In this document: positions 60,070 to 64,000 of the stretch, one piece after another
How positions within the stretch are numbered: position 1 is the first letter of the stretch
Layout: every line of letters starts with the position of its first letter
NCBI RefSeq assembly: GCF_030652775.1
Contig: NZ_JAUSPS010000011.1
Coordinates: forward strand, 26,201-90,200
Length of the DNA: 64,000 bases
Origin: Acetobacterium sp.
GTDB taxonomy: Bacteria > Bacillota > Clostridia > Eubacteriales > Eubacteriaceae
Direction: 5' to 3'
The notes under the pieces: generated by a model
Databases searched by the model: none
What the model was told of the DNA's origin: nothing
Seen by the model: only the letters and a program-made list of their open reading frames with translations
Program-made: the position numbers and the translations under genes

Positions 60070-60392
60070 AAATAATTATCCTTTCACATTCTTTTACTAA
60101 TTTTCGGCTTTGTTCATAACGTTTTGCTGAAGAACCGAAATATCTCTATTGGTAACGTGCAAAATACGTCGATGTTATGGCCATAGCATCAATAACCATT
60201 GCCATATCCGTTGCATTTTTTTCTTTTGCATAATCAAACATTATTTTCTATCTTTTAAAACTTGTTCGTTAATCGGAACGACGCTTCATGTTACCGGCGG
60301 TTATGATTTTGTGGCACCCGAGCTACAATCACTAAGACAGCCATGATTAGGGCGAGTTTTTGAAACGTTTTTTGGTTTTTCATTTGATCTCT
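60070..60392. other. Gene-free stretch, mostly remnants
   Basis: Holds the NYN fragment at 60139-60220. The rest has no supported gene. The short forward ORF at 60149 reads antisense to the remnant. Confidence 0.5.
60139..60220 (-). pseudogene. NYN nuclease gene fragment
   Basis: Minus strand reads KNATDMAMVIDAM, identical in most bases to the gene at 63246-64000, then a small deletion shifts the frame and HNIDVFC continues in the next frame. The source and the copy point the same way. Confidence 0.6.
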
Positions 60393-61247
60393 TTATTTCT
60401 TAACAAAAGGTCGCTCTACCCTCCCCGGTGCTTCACTTCCTTTTAAAACTACCTGGATCTTGATCCCCTCCATGCGGTAACCAAAACCTTCGGTACCAGT
60501 CGGATCTCCATTCTTTGCCCAATCCAGCCAACCCATGTTCTGGATATGAACCTTGATAATAAACATCAAAAAGATCGGCATCCGCCCCAGTTAACTCAAT
60601 TTTAATGGCTTCCAGGCGCAGCGATTCCCCCGTCGTGCCGCTTAATGCTCCATTCGCCGCATATGCCACGGCGGTCTCGAGGGCTGAAAAATCATCATAT
60701 CCCGCAAAGCTCATATTGATTGCCCGCACCTCGGGGCGATTTTAATATCCGCATTGCCGGCCACTCCGGAGATCCCCATCTCATTATTGGCAATCACTGC
60801 AACAACGGTGTCTTCATTCTTAACCTGATCCCAGGTCTGATCGGCGCCGAGCGCTTCAAATTGCTAGGCTTGAGCTAATTTAGGATCGTTTGGCAAGGCT
60901 GGAAATTTCATATAAGTATTTTTTTGAGCAGCCAACACATGGCGATTCTTTAGCAGCTCTAAAACCAGTGCATCGACCTGATCGCCATCCTTGACTTTGA
61001 TAATATCAACCTGATCATTTAATTTTTTACCGGCTTCGATCTGATTCGTCGTCAGCCCCTGATCTTTAACTGAGCCGTCATTTTGATAAATTATAACGAT
61101 TTCGTCATCAATGTTAGCATCATCTTCCAAGTTCCTGATTTGACTATAACTTTGGAGGCCTTGACTGGCGGCGACCACTCCGATTGGTAAACCGGAAAAA
61201 GCGATAACCACGATGAGCTAAATGATAATATACTTCTTTAATGTCAT
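60393..61247 (-). pseudogene. Subtilase with C-terminal ChW repeats, decayed
   Basis: Reads in pieces on the minus strand. A start MTLKKYIII is followed by an in-frame TAG. Then comes a signal-like segment and an S8 prodomain (DEIVIIYQNDGSVKDQG ... NTYMKFPALPNDPKLAQA), and TAG where Trp is expected before QFEALGADQTW. The catalytic domain is reduced to VVAVIA, GVAGNADIKIAP and INMSFAGYDD. C-terminal ChW repeats (SGTTGESLRLEAIKIEL and VHIQNMGWLDWAKNG) are in different frames. An originally large secreted protease has lost most of its core. Confidence 0.7.
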
Positions 61248-61281
61248 CTGATACCTTCTTTCAAGTGCTGATGTTTCATAA

Positions 61282-61306
61282 GTTAAGTGCTCCTGACACC
61301 GGGGCT
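61282..61306. repeat. Short repeat, copy A (GTTAAGTGCTCCTGACACCGGGGCT)
   Basis: A 25-bp intergenic motif similar to copies at 61922-61948 and 62599-62618. The core AGTG-x-TCCTGRCACCG is a partial palindrome of the REP type. It may be a remnant of a transposon end or a REP element. Confidence 0.45.
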
Positions 61307-61325
61307 CACCTGGGTAGTAGATATG

Positions 61326-61811
61326 TCAGTTCTGTAGCGCCATCGAATCGATCTGATCATAAATCAATTTTTCCTCTGCACAGTGACCCATTTTTCCGCC
61401 AATAAATGCATAGGTTCCGATGACCTGTCCTTTTCTCTGTTTGACCGCCGCAGCAATATCCTGATGAACCTTGTCACTGTTCTTCAGATCAGCAAATTGC
61501 TGAAAAGTGATGATTGTAACCAGTTTCCCCGAAAAATCAGCGTTCTGAAGAAAGGCATTCATCGCTGGCACGGCATTGCTTGCCCAGATCGGCTGCATTA
61601 AATAAACATACGTTGCACCAGTGATTTCATACCAGGGGTTGCCCTGGAGTTGAGATCCTTTTTTAAAAATCGCCTGCAGAAAGTTTCCTTTTTTCTTTTC
61701 CCGTAGTTCAACTATCTTACCACCGAGACGTCCGTTTAAGCGCTTTGCACCACTTCTGGTATTGCCATCTTTTGAAAAAAAGACAATAACTGCTAAATTC
61801 TCATTTCCCAT
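61326..61811 (-). CDS. Flavodoxin-like protein
   Basis: A 161-aa protein of the flavodoxin/WrbA-like fold. The phosphate loop is FFSKDGNTRSGA near residues 12-23, with S-x-D-G-N-T matching the T/S-x-T-G-N-T motif. Then GATYVYLMQPIWASNAVPAMNAFL is the second FMN loop with a Trp. AAAGGAG is before the ATG. Electron transfer or FMN-dependent reduction is likely, but the partner is unknown. Confidence 0.82.
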   Translation of the reverse strand: MGNENLAVIVFFSKDGNTRSGAKRLNGRLGGKIVELREKKKGNFLQAIFKKGSQLQGNPWYEITGATYVYLMQPIWASNAVPAMNAFLQNADFSGKLVTIITFQQFADLKNSDKVHQDIAAAVKQRKGQVIGTYAFIGGKMGHCAEEKLIYDQIDSMALQN

Positions 61812-61921
61812 CGTGTTTCTCCTTTAAAAATAATAGCTTCTCGGCAGTCTGATGATCGCTAGAGGTTAATCAATTTCTGCCACAATCTCAATAACCATGA
61901 TGAGATAACGGGGTAATTTTT

Positions 61922-61948
61922 AAGTTAATCATGCCTGACACCGGGGCT
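61922..61948. repeat. Short repeat, copy B
   Basis: AAGTTAATCATGCCTGACACCGGGGCT resembles copy A in its last 15 bases and lies between the flavodoxin and NUDIX genes. Confidence 0.4.
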
Positions 61949-61967
61949 GGGAAAACCGTCCATCGAC

Positions 61968-62462
61968 TCATATAGACTGTTTGAAAACAAAATGCTTTAC
62001 ATTTTCCGGCATTGTAATTAAGTCATCCACTAGATTTGTTGGATAAAACTTTACATTTTTTAACTCGGACAATGGAATCCAGCAAAAATCCAAATCAATT
62101 TGCATATTTTCCAGTTCATCAATGACTCTAAACACACCGTCCAACGGAATTTGCGTATCGTCCTGTAATGAAATATGATAATACAGACTGATTTGCTGAC
62201 AAGGTCGATTGCCCCATGGGAAAAAATTCTCGCCCACAAAAAGCAATTTTTCAACTTGAATATCCGCATTGATTTCTTCCTTGAATTCCCGAATTAAAGC
62301 TTCCTGGGAAGTTTCCCCCCTTCGTACATGGCCCCCTGGAATCGAGTAACCATCATCATTTAGGGGTTTTTGCAGGAGTATTGTTTCATTCTGCACAAGC
62401 ACGCCAGCGATTCGATAAGAAAAAATAAATTCTTCGCTACGATATAGAATATCATGATTCAT
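61968..62462 (-). CDS. NUDIX hydrolase
   Basis: A 164-aa protein with the Nudix box GGHVRRGETSQEALIREFKE followed by EI, matching G-x5-E-x7-R-E-x-x-E-E. It hydrolyses a nucleoside diphosphate linked to another group. The central SLYYHISLQDD strand fits a small sanitising or NTP-hydrolysing member. I chose the ATG at 62462 because GAGG stands 6 nt before it; seven codons upstream are in frame. Confidence 0.9.
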   Translation of the reverse strand: MNHDILYRSEEFIFSYRIAGVLVQNETILLQKPLNDDGYSIPGGHVRRGETSQEALIREFKEEINADIQVEKLLFVGENFFPWGNRPCQQISLYYHISLQDDTQIPLDGVFRVIDELENMQIDLDFCWIPLSELKNVKFYPTNLVDDLITMPENVKHFVFKQSI

Positions 62463-62598
62463 CTTAAACCTCTTCACTTCCATTATTTAGAACAACACAC
62501 GATGCATCCACTTTAACTGTAATCAAACGATTCTCCTGAAATTAATTAACATTATCAACTTCCCGATCTGGCGTTCTATCCGTTTTTTTTGATGATAA

Positions 62599-62618
62599 GT
62601 TAAGTGTTCCTGGCACCG
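62599..62618. repeat. Short repeat, copy C
   Basis: GTTAAGTGTTCCTGGCACCG, 17 of 20 bases like copy A, between the NUDIX and transglutaminase-like genes. Confidence 0.4.
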
Positions 62619-62689
62619 TCGTATTTACACGGCGCACGAAGCTGTCACTTGAAAATCATGAGAGCGAAATTCTTAAACGCCAGGATCGG

Positions 62690-63118
62690 TTAACTGAGTG
62701 AAAACTGCGCATTAACACCGGGTTTATTACCCCTGGCATCAAGCCTGATCCAATTTTTTTCAATAAAAACAGCATTATAGGCATGAACACAGTACCCCAA
62801 CGAGTCATCGTCTGCCAAAGTAATATGCTGAAAACAGAAGCCGGTGGGGATCTCCTGAGATCGCAGGAGTGCAGCTAGCAAATTTGCTTTAGCATGACAA
62901 ATACCGGTTTGGTGGATCAGTACATCCGATGCTTTTGCAGTAATCATTTGGGCATTGCAGTCAAACGTATGGGGAACTTCATCCCTGACAAATTCAAAGG
63001 CGGTTCTTGTCTTTTCAACATCATTCATGCCAGTGGGAAATAACTGCTGTGCTTTGTTCTGGATTGCCAAATGATGAAAATCAATGATGTCAGTTGCCTG
63101 TAAAAATTTTTGCGTCAT
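62690..63118 (-). CDS. Transglutaminase-like cysteine peptidase, probably C-terminally shortened
   Basis: A 142-aa protein with the triad of the transglutaminase core: Cys in TGICHAKANLLAALLR, His in YCVHAYNAVF, and Asp in IRLDARGNK. The usual family is about 200 aa and continues after the final FSL, where this frame stops at FSLS. GAAAGG precedes the ATG. It probably cleaves or cross-links amides, with activity uncertain because of the truncation. A fragment of a close relative lies at 58877-58921. Confidence 0.75.
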   Translation of the reverse strand: MTQKFLQATDIIDFHHLAIQNKAQQLFPTGMNDVEKTRTAFEFVRDEVPHTFDCNAQMITAKASDVLIHQTGICHAKANLLAALLRSQEIPTGFCFQHITLADDDSLGYCVHAYNAVFIEKNWIRLDARGNKPGVNAQFSLS

Positions 63119-63245
63119 ACTTAGTTTCCTTTCGTTGTTTTTGCTGTGTTATTTTATTCGGTGGCCCTCATACTTAATATATGCTCAAATACGGGTAATC
63201 CGAGTATTCCGATCATTCTATATCATGGCCTGATTTTTAGCCATA

Positions 63246-64000
63246 CTAAATCTGCTTTTTATTCTTCCTTTTTAATTTGACCTTGTTACCATCAACAGAA
63301 ATTTCTTCAATACTTCTCAAAAAGCTGGAAAAGCGGCTGAAGCCATAATCATGGATATTGAAATGCCTATGATTTGTTTTTAACGCCTCATGTATTTTAG
63401 ATAGGTTTTCAACAACCCCACCGCATTTGGTGATCATCTCGACTATTTCATTTCTAACCGTCATGAAATCTACATCATTTTTCATCTTGACGAAGACAGT
63501 TCCATCCTTTTCTTCTAAGTATATTTTGGGAAATTCTTCCCGAATAAAAACATTGAGTTTGGTATAACCATAATTTCTGACATCAAAATCAGTATATAAT
63601 TTGCCCAGTGATGAACCTACCAGTCCCAGGGTGACATAATCTGCTTCCGCAATCATGTCTAATATTGATTCCTGAATTTGACTGATTGGGGTAACATTAG
63701 ATTCTGTTATCTCCAGCATTTTGGCATTATTTTCATGCTGACGATTCTCGATAATCGCTTCGATCTTGGGCTCGTCCGATGCGATCAAATCAAGATGCAC
63801 AAATTTGTTGCAGGCTTTGGTGAGCGCCAGAGGGGTCTTTGATTCCCCCATACCAATCACATACGCTTGTGATTCTCTTAATCGCATGGCCAATTTGGTA
63901 AAATCACTGTCACTGGTGACAATGCAAAACACATCGATATTATGCGAGTACAGCATGTCCATGGCATCAATCACCATAGCCATGTCGGTCGCATTTTTTC
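63246..64000 (-). CDS. NYN domain nuclease with OST-HTH/LOTUS domains (partial at the window end)
   Basis: At least 251 aa are visible; the start lies beyond position 64000. The NYN domain retains DAMDMLYSHNIDVFCIVTSDSDF with the conserved D-S-D metal motif and VIGMGESKTP, the typical end of the fold. Two LOTUS-like domains follow, with LGLVGSSLGKLYTDFDVRNYGY and ETNHRHFNIHDYGFSRFSSFLR-like sequence (positions about 63380-63320). It should cleave RNA, guided by LOTUS RNA binding. A fragment duplicates its N-terminal region at 60139-60220. Confidence 0.88.
   Translation of the reverse strand, partial: KNATDMAMVIDAMDMLYSHNIDVFCIVTSDSDFTKLAMRLRESQAYVIGMGESKTPLALTKACNKFVHLDLIASDEPKIEAIIENRQHENNAKMLEITESNVTPISQIQESILDMIAEADYVTLGLVGSSLGKLYTDFDVRNYGYTKLNVFIREEFPKIYLEEKDGTVFVKMKNDVDFMTVRNEIVEMITKCGGVVENLSKIHEALKTNHRHFNIHDYGFSRFSSFLRSIEEISVDGNKVKLKRKNKKQI

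Noticed and set aside
60149..60346. Plus-strand ORF of 65 codons
   Set aside because: It is antisense to the NYN fragment and has no ribosome site.
1..64000. Search for tRNA or rRNA genes and CRISPR arrays
   Set aside because: No cloverleaf-like segment, rRNA sequence or regular direct repeat array was recognised by eye.

Overview
The window reads as a chromosomal segment of an anaerobic low-to-mid-GC Firmicute, most likely an acetogen of the Eubacteriales (Acetobacterium/Eubacterium type). This is inferred from a Trp T-box, strong GGAGG ribosome sites, frequent TTG starts, clostridial ChW repeats, hydrogenase-nickel genes (hypA, hypB), an AceTr-type acetate carrier and several ferredoxin-like proteins. 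No rRNA, tRNA, CRISPR array or intact insertion sequence was seen.

Region by region. 1-2.5 kb: start of a tryptophan operon (trpE-trpG-trpD, minus strand) behind a T-box with a UGG specifier. 2.6-5.2 kb: rsgA, a class 3 lipase and a GNAT acetyltransferase; rsgA has a leader carrying a 19-codon ORF and two mutually exclusive hairpins, one covering the rsgA ribosome site. 5.3-6.4 kb: a PadR regulator and a zinc-ribbon protein. 6.5-11 kb: a large dCache/poly-HAMP chemoreceptor facing two CheX-domain proteins. 11-13 kb: a cold-shock-like set (Csp, a 52-aa basic protein, a DEAD-box helicase). 13.4-17 kb: three copies of a 99-bp palindromic repeat around a DHH phosphoesterase gene and inside the hyp operon. 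17-20.6 kb: hypB, a 924-aa iron-sulfur flavoprotein, hypA. 20.7-26.1 kb: RecQ, TraX, a transposase-like protein lacking recognisable catalytic residues, and a flavin amine oxidase. 26.4-28.9 kb: a small hypothetical protein, nitroreductase, VanZ-like protein and Maf. 29-33.5 kb: an apparent operon of a Hanks kinase, a double-FHA protein, a membrane protein with an exact 8-residue repeat of TEAL-type threonine motifs, and a VanY carboxypeptidase. This is the best candidate for an undescribed signalling system. 33.9-39.4 kb: a ChW/SGNH hydrolase, a ferredoxin-type aldo/keto reductase with its TetR regulator and two matching operators, and a PutP-like symporter. 39.5-45.2 kb: MoaE-like protein, a second-type RsmH, a Cache-GGDEF cyclase and a FIST/soluble-chemoreceptor pair. 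45.7-55.5 kb: exported phosphatidylserine-decarboxylase-like protein, Ntn hydrolase lipoprotein, acetate carrier, lipoprotein beta-carbonic anhydrase, cysteine synthase, LytTR-DUF3021 pair, GAP-family protein and a lipoprotein phosphatase.

55-64 kb is an accessory, decaying zone: a half-length DUF924 gene, a GGDKF cyclase, a small two-cluster ferredoxin, DsbA-like protein, fragments of radical SAM, transglutaminase, NYN and subtilase-ChW genes, then flavodoxin, NUDIX, transglutaminase-like and NYN-LOTUS genes. The transglutaminase and NYN fragments have the same order and strand as the fuller copies 3-4 kb away, which suggests a decayed segmental duplication.

TTG starts appear best supported for the DEAD-box helicase, maf, tetR, the MoaE-like gene, the Cache-GGDEF gene and cysK. 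Functions are by recognition of motifs in the translated sequence; no database search was possible.
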